Shown here: positions 46,231-54,965 of the stretch, piece after piece
Layout of the letters: the number at the start of each line of letters is the position of its first letter
How positions within the stretch are numbered: position 1 is the stretch's first letter
Origin: JABDJX01 sp039942715
GTDB lineage: Bacteria; Pseudomonadota; Alphaproteobacteria; Rhodobacterales; Rhodobacteraceae
DNA: 64,000 nucleotides
Reading direction: 5' to 3'
Assembly: GCA_039942715.1 (NCBI GenBank)
Contig: JBDVBY010000007.1
Span: 310,001 to 374,000 of the forward strand
The notes under the pieces: generated by a model
Database searches by the model: none
What the model was told of the DNA's origin: nothing
The model's input: the letters and a program-made list of their open reading frames with translations, nothing else
Translations under genes and position numbers: made by a program

Positions 46231-47073
46231 TTAGGGAACTTCGTTCACGAAAGCCTCGAACTTCGCTCGCCAATCCTTGTGCCAGCGTGACAGCGGTGGG
46301 CGGTTTTCGATGATGTCGCCCATCGCCCAAGCCATGCGCTTTTCATCTAAGGCACGAGGGACATCGTTGTCTGGGCACAGGATGTAAAAGTCACCGTTAG
46401 CGAGGCGTTCCATCATGAAATCGGCGGTTTGACCGGGCGTCCATGCCCCTGCGGGTTGGTCGGTGCGACCATGGCGTGTGAGGTCTGTGAACACGAAGCC
46501 GGGGATGAGCAGGTGGGCAGAAACCTTTGCGTCCGCTTCACGCAGGTGATGTTGCAGCGCTTCGCTGAACGTTTTGACGCCCGCTTTTGCTACGTTATAC
46601 GCCGGATCGCCCGGAGGGGCTGTGATCCCTTGTTTGGAGCCGGTGTTGATGATCAAACCCGGTTGGTCGCGCGCGATCATGTTTGGAGCAAACGTCTGGC
46701 AGCAAGTGACGATGCCGCCAAGGTTGACCTGAAGGACGCGATCCCACGTTTGGGTTTGATCAAAGATGTCGCTGCCCGGCTGAATGCCTGCGTTGCACAT
46801 CAGCACATCGACACCGCCAAAGCGCGCTTCAACTTCGGCTGCGAAGGTTCGGATCGCCCCTTTATCCGCAACATCGATATTGCGCGCCACAACTTGCGGC
46901 GCCCCTAGGTCTTGCAAGGATTTGGCAGCGTCCTCAAACAACTCCTCGCGCAGGTCAATCAAGACAACATTCATACCTGCGCGCGCAAATCGCTGCCCTG
47001 CAGCCAGTCCAATTCCCGCGCCGCCGCCGGTGATGACAGCGGTTTTGCCGGGTTTGATTGCGTCCATGCTCAT
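46231..47073 (-). CDS. Short-chain dehydrogenase/reductase
   Basis: ATG 47073 (or 47067) starts MSMDAIKPGKTAVITGGGAGIG and gives 280 residues. The NAD(P)-binding TGGGAGIG, the N-A-G motif (LMCNAGIQ), a serine position in NTGSKQG, and the catalytic Y-x-x-x-K (YNVAKAG) are visible, so it is a classical SDR. The acidic residue after strand 2 (VVLIDLREE) favours NAD over NADP. The substrate is not known. It is divergent from lpdA, with an inverted repeat between them. Confidence 0.92.
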   Translation of the reverse strand: MSMDAIKPGKTAVITGGGAGIGLAAGQRFARAGMNVVLIDLREELFEDAAKSLQDLGAPQVVARNIDVADKGAIRTFAAEVEARFGGVDVLMCNAGIQPGSDIFDQTQTWDRVLQVNLGGIVTCCQTFAPNMIARDQPGLIINTGSKQGITAPPGDPAYNVAKAGVKTFSEALQHHLREADAKVSAHLLIPGFVFTDLTRHGRTDQPAGAWTPGQTADFMMERLANGDFYILCPDNDVPRALDEKRMAWAMGDIIENRPPLSRWHKDWRAKFEAFVNEVP

Positions 47074-47227
47074 CGGGTGCGTCCTTTCTAGGTGAGGTGG
47101 AAGAAGTGTCGGCGAAGCGGCACTTTGATGCAATCCCACATGAGGCCCACACGCGGGCGACGATAAATAGCAGCTATGCGCATTCAACAAGGCTCAGACT
47201 GGTGACATTGCACCCGAGATGTGGCAG

Positions 47228-47247
47228 ATAGTTTAACATCAAACTAT
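47228..47247. promoter_or_regulatory. Inverted repeat upstream of lpdA
   Basis: ATAGTTT at 47228-47234 and AAACTAT at 47241-47247 form a perfect 7-bp inverted repeat with a 6-base centre, 23 bases before the lpdA start. Symmetry and placement suit a dimeric repressor site (MarR-like) or a leader hairpin. The target of regulation could be lpdA or the divergent SDR. Confidence 0.5.
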
Positions 47248-47269
47248 TTTCGATTGCAGGAGCACACCC

Positions 47270-48667
47270 ATGGCCGCAAAGAGTTTTGACGTCGTCGTAA
47301 TTGGAGCCGGACCGGGCGGTTATGTGGCCGCAATTCGGGCCAGCCAACTGGGTCTGAAGGTGGCGATTGTTGAGCGCGAGCACATGGGTGGCATTTGCTT
47401 GAACTGGGGCTGTATCCCGACCAAAGCGATGTTGCGATCCTCAGAGGTGTTCCATCTGATGCACCGTGCCAAGGAATTTGGCCTGTCTGCTGACAACATC
47501 AACTATGACATCGACGCGGTTGTGAAACGCTCTCGCGGGGTAGCCAAACAGCTTTCGGGCGGCGTGGCACACTTAATGAAGAAGAACAAAATTGACGTCG
47601 TGATGGGCGAGGCGACGATCCCGGCCAAGGGCAAAGTCTCGGTTAAGACCGACAAGGGCACCGAAGAGCTTAGCGCAAAGTCGATTATCCTTGCCACCGG
47701 TGCGCGCGCGCGCGAATTGCCGGGCCTAGAGGCGGATGGCAAGCGCGTCTGGACCTATAAGGCCGCGTTGCAGCCGCCACATATGCCCAAGAAACTGTTG
47801 GTCATTGGATCAGGTGCCATCGGGATTGAATTTGCCAGCTTTTACAACACGCTTGGGGCCGAGACGACTGTTGTTGAGGTTATGGACCGCGTGCTGCCCG
47901 TCGAAGATGCAGAGATCAGCGCCTTTGCCAAAAAGTCGTTCGAAAAGCAGGGCATGAAGATCATGCAAAAGGCGATGGTCAAACAGCTTGATCGCGCCGC
48001 CAGTAAGGTAACTGCGCATATCGAAGTGGACGGCAAGGTTGAAAAACACGACTTTGATACGGTGATTTCAGCTGTGGGCATTGTTGGCAATGTCGAAGGC
48101 TTGGGACTTGAAGAGCTTGGAGTCAAAATCGACCGCACTCATGTTGTGACGGATGAGTTCTGTCGCACGGGCGTTGATGGTCTGTTTGCCATTGGCGATA
48201 TCGCAGGCGCCCCATGGTTGGCGCACAAGGCGAGCCACGAAGGTGTGATGGTTGCCGAGCTGATTGCGGGCAAAAACAAAGTGCATCCGGTCAAGCCGGA
48301 AAGCATCGCAGGCTGTACCTACTGTCACCCGCAAGTCGCTTCAGTCGGCTATACCGAAGCAAAGGCGAAAGAGTTGGGCTACAAGGTCAAAGTCGGGCGT
48401 TTCCCGTTTATCGGCAACGGCAAGGCGATCGCTTTGGGCGAGGCGGAGGGCATGGTCAAAACCATCTTTGACGAGAAAACCGGCGAGCTATTGGGGGCCC
48501 ACATGGTCGGCGCGGAAGTGACCGAGCTGATTCAAGGCTATGTCGTGGGTCGTCAGCTTGAGACGACAGAAGAAGACCTGATGGAAACCGTTTTCCCGCA
48601 TCCGACGCTGTCAGAAATGATGCACGAAAGCGTTTTGGACGCCTATGATCGCGTGATCCATATCTGA
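47270..48667 (+). CDS. lpdA: Dihydrolipoyl dehydrogenase
   Basis: This is the E3 flavoenzyme of 2-oxo acid dehydrogenase complexes, reoxidising dihydrolipoyl groups with NAD. The 465-residue protein has the FAD-binding GAGPGGYVAAIRASQLG, the redox disulfide GGICLNWGCIPTK (Cys43 and Cys48), the NAD-binding GSGAIGIEFASFYNTLG, AIGDIAGAPWLAHKASHEG, and the C-terminal active-site His-Glu in VFPHPTLSEMMHES. No E1 or E2 gene is nearby, so which complex it serves (pyruvate, oxoglutarate, branched-chain or glycine cleavage) cannot be told. Confidence 0.96.
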   Translation: MAAKSFDVVVIGAGPGGYVAAIRASQLGLKVAIVEREHMGGICLNWGCIPTKAMLRSSEVFHLMHRAKEFGLSADNINYDIDAVVKRSRGVAKQLSGGVAHLMKKNKIDVVMGEATIPAKGKVSVKTDKGTEELSAKSIILATGARARELPGLEADGKRVWTYKAALQPPHMPKKLLVIGSGAIGIEFASFYNTLGAETTVVEVMDRVLPVEDAEISAFAKKSFEKQGMKIMQKAMVKQLDRAASKVTAHIEVDGKVEKHDFDTVISAVGIVGNVEGLGLEELGVKIDRTHVVTDEFCRTGVDGLFAIGDIAGAPWLAHKASHEGVMVAELIAGKNKVHPVKPESIAGCTYCHPQVASVGYTEAKAKELGYKVKVGRFPFIGNGKAIALGEAEGMVKTIFDEKTGELLGAHMVGAEVTELIQGYVVGRQLETTEEDLMETVFPHPTLSEMMHESVLDAYDRVIHI

Positions 48668-48674
48668 ATTTTGT

Positions 48675-48702
48675 AATGGCCGGGGCTTAGGCGTCGGCCA
48701 TT
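48675..48702. terminator. Two-way terminator between lpdA and TetR gene
   Basis: AATGGCCG (48675-48682) and CGGCCATT (48695-48702) form a perfect 8-bp stem with a 12-base loop, followed by GTTTT on the forward strand and by AAATTC-side A/T bases on the other. It lies between two convergent stops. Confidence 0.65.
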
Positions 48703-49289
48703 GTTTTGCTGACCAGTGCAAGCAGAGCGTCGATATAAGGTTGGCGTTCTGCGCCCTCTGCTATTTCCAGCGCGGCTCTGTCGAAAGCGGCAGAGAGGAC
48801 GTTCGTTAACGCGTCCAATTCCGCCTCGCTTAGATTTGGGCGGGCTTCGCGCAATCCTTCTTTCAGCCCCTCGCTGCCTTCGGGTTTTGTCAACGCCAAG
48901 GCTTCGGCAAAGCCCAAGATCGACGGTGCATCCGACAGCAACAATTTTGCACGGCCCGGCACAGCCATCGCATCGAAATAGGCGTTTGTGCCAACTATCA
49001 TGGCTTCGTCTGGATCGCTGACATCCTGCGTTCTTTCTTCAATCAACGCGCCAATCGCTTGGGCTTCTTGCGTGGCCAGCGCACGAAACAGATCGGTCTT
49101 GTCTTCAAAGTGGTGATAAAGCGCGCCGCGTGTGACGCCTGCCTTTGCCACCAACTCAGGCGTGCCGGTATCAGCAAACCCTCGGGTCACAAAAAGCTGT
49201 CGCGCGGCCTTTAGCAAAGCGGATTTGGTGGCAGCGCGCCGTTCAGCTTGGGTGCGCTTGTTTGGTGGGGCGGAGGCAGAGGATTTCAT
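48687..49289 (-). CDS. TetR family transcriptional regulator
   Basis: The protein has 200 residues. The N-terminal DNA-binding domain (about 18-65) reads KSALLKAARQLFVTRGFADTGTPELVAKAGVTRGALYHHFEDKTDLFRAL, the standard TetR helix-turn-helix; the rest is the ligand-binding helical domain. It is divergent from a VOC-family gene, and a palindrome sits between them, so it probably represses both that gene and itself. The inducer is unknown. Confidence 0.93.
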   Translation of the reverse strand: MKSSASAPPNKRTQAERRAATKSALLKAARQLFVTRGFADTGTPELVAKAGVTRGALYHHFEDKTDLFRALATQEAQAIGALIEERTQDVSDPDEAMIVGTNAYFDAMAVPGRAKLLLSDAPSILGFAEALALTKPEGSEGLKEGLREARPNLSEAELDALTNVLSAAFDRAALEIAEGAERQPYIDALLALVSKTMADA

Positions 49290-49361
49290 AGCGCGCTTTC
49301 TTTTGATGTGCTGTTGTTAGCACAGATAAATACAACTTGCATGTACTTTAGAATCACATTA

Positions 49362-49376
49362 CATACACAGTGTATG
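49362..49376. promoter_or_regulatory. Palindromic operator between TetR and VOC genes
   Basis: CATACAC-A-GTGTATG is a perfect 7-bp inverted repeat with one central base, extended by TT/AA on each side (49359-49379). A related half-site TTGCATGTA lies at 49338-49346. Position between divergent start codons fits a TetR operator. Confidence 0.7.
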
Positions 49377-49400
49377 CAAAATGTCGCAAAGGAAAATCCA

Positions 49401-49826
49401 ATGAAAATCTCGCAATTCTATCCATTGATCCAAACCAACGACGTTGCTGCAACAGCGGCGTTTTATGTGGAAAACTTCGGCTTTAAGGCGATGTTCGAAA
49501 GCGATTGGTATTTCCATCTGCAAAGCAAATTCGACGCCGCAGTGAACATCACGGTGCTGCAAGCGGATCATGAAACGATCCCGCAAGAGCGCAGGGGCGT
49601 TTCAAAGAATCTGATCCTAAGCTTTGAAGTTGAAGACGTTGATGCAGAAGATGCGCGTCTTCAAAAGGCGGGCGTTTTGCCGATACATTCTTTGCGAAGT
49701 GAACCGCATGGCCAACGTCACGCAATTTATTCAGACCCGAACGGCATCTTGATCGATGTCATCACACCCATCCCGCCAAGCGCTGAATTTCTGGCAGGTT
49801 ACACCGAAGAGATGGCCTTTAGCTGA
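49401..49826 (+). CDS. VOC family (glyoxalase/bleomycin resistance-like) protein
   Basis: ATG 49401 follows AAAGGA and starts MKISQFYPLIQTNDVAATAAFY; 141 residues. It shows one vicinal oxygen chelate domain made of two beta-alpha-beta-beta-beta units (FYVENFGFKAMFESDW, then ILSFEVEDVDAEDARLQKAG and YSDPNGILIDVI). The glyoxalase-type metal ligands are not clearly kept. Such small TetR-controlled VOC proteins often bind or modify toxic compounds. It ends in a strong terminator shared with uvrA. Confidence 0.9.
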   Translation: MKISQFYPLIQTNDVAATAAFYVENFGFKAMFESDWYFHLQSKFDAAVNITVLQADHETIPQERRGVSKNLILSFEVEDVDAEDARLQKAGVLPIHSLRSEPHGQRHAIYSDPNGILIDVITPIPPSAEFLAGYTEEMAFS

Positions 49827-49831
49827 TCCAA

Positions 49832-49866
49832 AAAGAAAGGGCGCTGCATTTAGCAACGCCTTTCTT
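49832..49866. terminator. Bidirectional terminator between VOC gene and uvrA
   Basis: AAAGAAAGGGCG at 49832 pairs with CGCCTTTCTTT at 49856-49866 with an inner TTGC/GCTG-type stem; A tract on one side and T tract on the other make it work for both convergent genes. Confidence 0.85.
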
Positions 49867-49873
49867 TGCTCAG

Positions 49874-52816
49874 CTATTCAGGGCAGAGCTTTAAACTCCA
49901 CGTTTGGCCATTCGCAGCGGCTTTATTCCGCTGCGATCTTCTTTTTTGTCGTTTTTTGGCTTTTGCCGGTTTTTTCGTTTCGCCCAACATATCCGCCAGG
50001 TAATGCCCGGTGTATGATTTCTTAACTTTTGCGATCTCTTCGGGCGTGCCTTCGGCCACAATCTGCCCACCGCCGTCACCACCTTCGGGGCCGATGTCGA
50101 TGATATGATCTGCAGTTTTGATCACGTCGAGGTTATGCTCAATCACGATAACCGAGTTGCCCTGATCCACCAATTCGTGCAGCACCTCTAGCAATTTTCG
50201 AACATCTTCGAAGTGCAAACCCGTCGTTGGCTCGTCCAAAATATACAAAGTGCGACCTGTCGACCGTTTGGCGAGTTCTTTGGAGAGTTTCACCCGCTGC
50301 GCCTCGCCGCCCGATAGTGTCGTCGCCTGTTGACCCACTTTAATATAGTCCAGACCAACGCGATGCAGCGCTTCCATCTTGTCGCGGATACTCGGCACGG
50401 CTTTGAAAAACTCGCGCGCATCCTCAACGGTCATGTCGAGCACATCAGCAATCGACTTGCCTTTGAACTTAATCTCAAGCGTCTCGCGATTGTAACGCGC
50501 GCCCTTGCAAGTCTCGCAGGTCACATAAACGTCTGGCAAAAAGTGCATTTCGATCTTGATCACACCATCGCCCTGGCAGGCCTCGCAACGCCCGCCTTTG
50601 ACGTTGAAGCTGAACCGCCCTGGCGCATAGCCGCGCGCCTTGGACTCCGGCAACCCGGCAAACCAATCGCGGATCGGCGTGAAAGCCCCGGTATAGGTCG
50701 CCGGGTTCGAACGCGGCGTGCGCCCGATGGGGCGTTGGTCAATATCAATGACCTTGTCGAGATGCTCGAGCCCTTTGATCGTTTCACACGGGGCAGGGGT
50801 CTGGCGCGCACCGTTTAGCGCCATCGAAGCCGTCTTAAACAGTGTCTCAATCGTCAGCGTCGACTTGCCGCCACCAGATACGCCCGTCACACAAACAAAC
50901 TGGCCCAACGGAAATTCCGCCGTCAGGTTCTGAAGGTTGTTCCCCGTCGCCTTGACGACAGTCAGCTTTTTCTTGTTTCCTTTGCGTCGCTTGAGCGGAA
51001 TCGCAATCTCGCGCCGCCCCGCCAGATAATCACCCGTCACGCTCTTCTTGTTCGCGATAATCTGCTTCGGCGTCCCCTTGGCAACCACATCGCCGCCATG
51101 CACACCCGCACCGGGACCAATGTCAAAGACGTAATCCGCCTCGCGGATGGCTTCTTCGTCATGCTCAACCACAATCACTGTATTGCCCTGATCGCGCAGG
51201 TTCTTCAGCGTGGTCAGCAGGCGGTCATTGTCGCGCTGATGCAGGCCAATCGACGGCTCATCCAGCACATATAAAACGCCCTGCAAGCCGCTGCCAATCT
51301 GAGAGGCCAACCTGATCCGCTGACTCTCGCCACCCGAAAGCGTTCCCGCATTGCGAGACAACGTCAGATACTCGAGGCCCACATTGTTTAAAAACCCAAG
51401 CCGCTCGCGAATTTCCTTCAGGATCGCAACCGCAATCTCGTTCTTCTGCTTTGTCAGATGTTTCGGCGCATCCTCAACCCACGCCAGCGCCTCGCGGATA
51501 GACTTCTGCACCACATGACCCACATGCTCGTCACCAATCCGCACCGCCAAAGCTTCTTCGCGCAGACGAAACCCCCCGCACGTTCCGCAAGGGCGGTTAT
51601 TCTGATAGCGCTCGAACTCTTCGCGGATCCAATTTGAATCCGTTTCGCGATAACGCCGTTCCATATTCGGAATGACGCCCTCAAAGGTTTTCTTGACCTG
51701 ATAAACCCGTCCGCCCTCGTCAAAGCGGAAGTTAATTTCCTCATCTCCCGAGCCACGCAAGAATACCTCCTGCACCTTCGCAGGCAGGTCTTTCCACTTG
51801 GTGTTTTTGTCAAACTTATAGTGCTTGGCAATCGCCTCGATCGTCTGCAGAAAGTAAGGGGATTTGCCCTTGCGCCAGGGCGCCAAAGCGCCATCGTATA
51901 TCTTCAAAGTCTGATCGGGCACGACAAGGCGTTCGTCAAAAAACAGCTCAACCCCAAGGCCGTCACACTTTGGACAGGCCCCAAAAGGCGCGTTGAATGA
52001 AAACAACCGGGGCTCAATCTCAGGAATGGTAAAGCCCGACACAGGACAGGCGAAATTCTCAGAAAACGTCATCCGCTCAGGCTCGCCGTCTTTCGGTGCG
52101 GTCTCCAAAATCGCAATGCCGTCAGCAAGGTTCAAAGCGGTGCGAAAGCTATCCGCCAGCCGCGTTTCCAAACCATCCTTCACCACGATCCGGTCCACAA
52201 CAACATCGATGTCATGGCGAAATTTCTTATCCAGCGTCGGCGGCTCGTCCAGCTCATAGAACTCGCCGTTCACCTTTACCCGCTGAAAGCCCGTCTTGCG
52301 CAACTCGGCAAACTCACGGCGATACTCACCCTTGCGATCCCGCACGATCGGGGCAAGCAGATACGCACGCGTCCCCTCTTCTAGCGTCATCACCCTGTCG
52401 ACCATATCCTGCACCTGCTGCGCTTCAATCGGCAGACCAGTGGTCGGCGAATAGGGCGTGCCAGCACGCGCAAACAAAAGGCGCATATAATCGTAAATCT
52501 CGGTCACAGTGCCAACGGTCGAACGAGGATTTTTCGACGTGGTCTTTTGCTCAATCGAAATCGCCGGGGAGAGGCCAGAGATGTGATCTACATCCGGCTT
52601 TTCCATCATATCCAGAAACTGGCGCGCATAAGCCGACAAAGACTCAACATACCGCCGCTGCCCTTCGGCATAGATCGTGTCAAACGCGAGCGAAGATTTA
52701 CCCGATCCCGAAAGCCCGGTGATCACCACAAACTTGTCGCGCGGAATATCCACATCGATGTTCTTGAGATTATGCTCGCGCGCCCCGCGCACTTCGATGT
52801 TTTTCAGCTCAGCCAT
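49874..52816 (-). CDS. uvrA: UvrA, excinuclease ABC subunit A
   Basis: UvrA is the DNA damage-recognition ATPase of nucleotide excision repair. ATG 52816 starts MAELKNIEVRGAREHNLKNI; 980 residues. Two ABC modules are seen (Walker A GLSGSGKSSLAFDT and GVSGGGKSTLTIET; signatures TLSGGESQRIRLASQIG and TLSGGEAQRVKLSKELA) and zinc-binding Cys pairs (CPVSG ... CPKC, CGTC, CEAC ... CETC). The last 24 residues are unlike the usual tail: one extra A in the A6 run near 49957 (forward strand T6) would restore an ending TTKKKIAAE and a stop near 49924, so a homopolymer indel is likely. A LexA box lies 64 bases upstream of the start. Confidence 0.96.
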   Translation of the reverse strand: MAELKNIEVRGAREHNLKNIDVDIPRDKFVVITGLSGSGKSSLAFDTIYAEGQRRYVESLSAYARQFLDMMEKPDVDHISGLSPAISIEQKTTSKNPRSTVGTVTEIYDYMRLLFARAGTPYSPTTGLPIEAQQVQDMVDRVMTLEEGTRAYLLAPIVRDRKGEYRREFAELRKTGFQRVKVNGEFYELDEPPTLDKKFRHDIDVVVDRIVVKDGLETRLADSFRTALNLADGIAILETAPKDGEPERMTFSENFACPVSGFTIPEIEPRLFSFNAPFGACPKCDGLGVELFFDERLVVPDQTLKIYDGALAPWRKGKSPYFLQTIEAIAKHYKFDKNTKWKDLPAKVQEVFLRGSGDEEINFRFDEGGRVYQVKKTFEGVIPNMERRYRETDSNWIREEFERYQNNRPCGTCGGFRLREEALAVRIGDEHVGHVVQKSIREALAWVEDAPKHLTKQKNEIAVAILKEIRERLGFLNNVGLEYLTLSRNAGTLSGGESQRIRLASQIGSGLQGVLYVLDEPSIGLHQRDNDRLLTTLKNLRDQGNTVIVVEHDEEAIREADYVFDIGPGAGVHGGDVVAKGTPKQIIANKKSVTGDYLAGRREIAIPLKRRKGNKKKLTVVKATGNNLQNLTAEFPLGQFVCVTGVSGGGKSTLTIETLFKTASMALNGARQTPAPCETIKGLEHLDKVIDIDQRPIGRTPRSNPATYTGAFTPIRDWFAGLPESKARGYAPGRFSFNVKGGRCEACQGDGVIKIEMHFLPDVYVTCETCKGARYNRETLEIKFKGKSIADVLDMTVEDAREFFKAVPSIRDKMEALHRVGLDYIKVGQQATTLSGGEAQRVKLSKELAKRSTGRTLYILDEPTTGLHFEDVRKLLEVLHELVDQGNSVIVIEHNLDVIKTADHIIDIGPEGGDGGGQIVAEGTPEEIAKVKKSYTGHYLADMLGETKKPAKAKKRQKRRSQRNKAAANGQTWSLKLCPE

Positions 52817-52879
52817 GGCACCCTCATATCCGCCAAGTGACACATAGCGGGCATGCCGCAAACCTCAATGGCGAGAATA

Positions 52880-52894
52880 GAACATTAGCAGAAC
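52880..52894 (-). promoter_or_regulatory. LexA (SOS) box upstream of uvrA
   Basis: GAAC-N7-GAAC (52880-52883 and 52891-52894) is the alphaproteobacterial LexA site; on the reverse strand it reads GTTC-N7-GTTC. It stands 64 bases before the uvrA start, so uvrA should be induced by DNA damage. Confidence 0.85.
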
Positions 52895-52942
52895 ATTAAC
52901 CGCTCGTCACCCAGTTTCCTGTGGATAACTCCGCGGGGCTTT

Positions 52943-52997
52943 CTTCTTGGTAAAAATATCCCGGGGAGGGCGCAAAGCGGCCGGGGCAGAGCCCCTT
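52943..52997 (+). repeat. Intergenic GC-hairpin element, copy 6
   Basis: The lead-in CTTCTTGGTAAAAATATC is followed by CCGGGGAGGG and a short hairpin GGGGC / GCCCC (52983-52995). It lies between the uvrA upstream region and the 3' end of the permease gene, overlapping the permease stop codon and opposite to its orientation. Confidence 0.82.
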
Positions 52998-54858
52998 AAT
53001 AAAGCAAATTCAAAACGCTCAACGAGACGATCAAGAACAGAACTGTCATAATCCCACCCGCGCGCATGAAATCCACAACGCGATAGCCGCCCGGACCCAT
53101 GATCAACGCGTTTACTTGATGCGTCGGGATCAAAAACGAGTTCGAGGTTGAAATTGCTACCGTCAACGCAAACAACGCGGGATCAGCGCCGGCTCCAAGA
53201 GCTATGTTCACAGCCAGTGGTACCAGCAAAACCGTGGCGCCCACATTCGACATCACAAGGGTAAAGAACGTAGCAAGCACTGCAACCGCGGCTTGAATGA
53301 CCCAAATTGGCATCCCGTCGAGGACAAATAAAACCTGCTCGGCGATCCAGCCCGCGGTCCCGGAGGATTGCACGGCTTGACCCAATGGGATCAGGCTGGC
53401 CAATAAAAACACAGTACTCCAACTGACCGCGCCATAGGCTTCGTCAACGGTCAAAACCTTGCTTAGGATCATGCCAACGGCGCCCACCAACAGACACAGC
53501 GACAATCGCAAATCGGAAAACAACACCAGCGTGATCGCGACAACGAAAAACAAAATCGCCCACCCGATTTTCTTGGGGCGCAAATCTTCATGTGGAAAAT
53601 CGGTGGTGACCACCACGAAATTGCGGTCTTTTTCAAGCCGCGCCAGTGCTTCCCACTGAGTATAACAGACCAGCGTGTCCCCGGCGGCAAACTCCAATTC
53701 ACCAAAGTCGCTCGTCTCCGGATTCAGCGTTTCACCACCGCGATAGATGATGAGAGGTGAAAGCCCGTAAACTTTGCGCAACCAGATATCGCGCATTGTC
53801 TTGCCAATGATGTTTGACCCTGCCGGAATAACCACCTCGGCAATCCCCGCTTTGCCCGGAGAAAGCGCCTCGGCAAAGGTCTCAAGGCTCGCGGCTTCGT
53901 CCAGCATGAACGCATCTTCAAATTCGGTAATTGCACTTTGATCGGCGATCACAGCAAGCTGTGCTGGCGCTTCGATCACCACATCGCGCGGCGGGGCAGT
54001 GTAGGTCTTGCCTTGAAAACAGGTCGCGATGATTTGTACTTTAAAAGCGCGCTGCAGATCGTCGATTGTGTGGCCCACAAGCAAGCTGCCATGGGGCACA
54101 TTCACCTCGTGTACCGCGCCATCAAGCCCGTAGGTGGCGTTGTAATATTCCAGCGTGGATTGTGCATTGCCAGTGTCATCGCGATTGGTCGTCGGCAACA
54201 CCCAGCGGCCGAATATGATGAAGTAAAGCAAGCCGGTTGCCACCAAAGCCACGCCGATTGGTGTCACCGAGAACAGCGAGAAATCGGCCATCTGCGCATC
54301 AGCAGGCAGGGTTTCATTGATCGAAAACAACAAATCATTCAGCAGGATAAGGGGTGATGACCCCACCATTGTCATCGTACCACCAAGGATTGCGCAAAAG
54401 CCCATCGGCATCAAAAGCCGCGACATCGGCAGACCTGTGCGTGTCGACACCCGGCTGACCACGGGCAGGAACAGTGCCGCTGCGCCAACGTTCTGCATAA
54501 ACGATGAAATCACGCCCACGGTGGACGAAATCAGCATGATGATCCGGCTCTCAGTCGACCCGCCCACGCGGGTGATCCACGCCGCCACGGAAGACATCGC
54601 GCCCGTGCGATCAAGTCCTGCACCGATGATCATCACCGCGATAATCGAGATCACTGCGTTCGAGGCAAAACCGCTGAACAACTCGCGGGTATCAACAAGG
54701 TTTTCCAAGCCCGGCACAGCCGTCAAAAGCCCGAGTGCGACCATTACGCAAATTGCGGCCACATCGACGCGCACGATTTCTGAAACGAACAGCGCAATGG
54801 TCACGCCTAAAACCGCCAAAACGACGACCATTTCAAATGTAAGCCCTAGGGCTTCCAT
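52996..54858 (-). CDS. SLC13 family permease with RCK_C domains
   Basis: The 620-residue protein has membrane helices in two blocks (about 7-215 and 425-620) separated by a cytoplasmic part with two TrkA-C (RCK_C) domains (about 240-320 and 335-410, e.g. LLVGHTIDDLQRAFKVQI and SNIIGKTMRDIWLRKVYGL). Typical transport motifs of the DASS/SLC13 group are FASNAVISIIAVMIIGAGL, MQNVGAAALFLPV, and near the end SNVGATVLLVPLAVNIA and STSNSFLIPTHQVNALI. Members carry dicarboxylates, sulfate or related anions with sodium; this one's substrate is not evident. It stands alone. Confidence 0.92.
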   Translation of the reverse strand: MEALGLTFEMVVVLAVLGVTIALFVSEIVRVDVAAICVMVALGLLTAVPGLENLVDTRELFSGFASNAVISIIAVMIIGAGLDRTGAMSSVAAWITRVGGSTESRIIMLISSTVGVISSFMQNVGAAALFLPVVSRVSTRTGLPMSRLLMPMGFCAILGGTMTMVGSSPLILLNDLLFSINETLPADAQMADFSLFSVTPIGVALVATGLLYFIIFGRWVLPTTNRDDTGNAQSTLEYYNATYGLDGAVHEVNVPHGSLLVGHTIDDLQRAFKVQIIATCFQGKTYTAPPRDVVIEAPAQLAVIADQSAITEFEDAFMLDEAASLETFAEALSPGKAGIAEVVIPAGSNIIGKTMRDIWLRKVYGLSPLIIYRGGETLNPETSDFGELEFAAGDTLVCYTQWEALARLEKDRNFVVVTTDFPHEDLRPKKIGWAILFFVVAITLVLFSDLRLSLCLLVGAVGMILSKVLTVDEAYGAVSWSTVFLLASLIPLGQAVQSSGTAGWIAEQVLFVLDGMPIWVIQAAVAVLATFFTLVMSNVGATVLLVPLAVNIALGAGADPALFALTVAISTSNSFLIPTHQVNALIMGPGGYRVVDFMRAGGIMTVLFLIVSLSVLNLLY

Positions 54859-54965
54859 GCCCGTTCTCCCTTGACCGCCTGCGTGGCGCGTTCGATCAGT
54901 TTAGACGAGCCGCAGCGCTTGGGCGACAGGTTATTTCGCCCAAGGTGCGCAACATAGTCCCAGAT

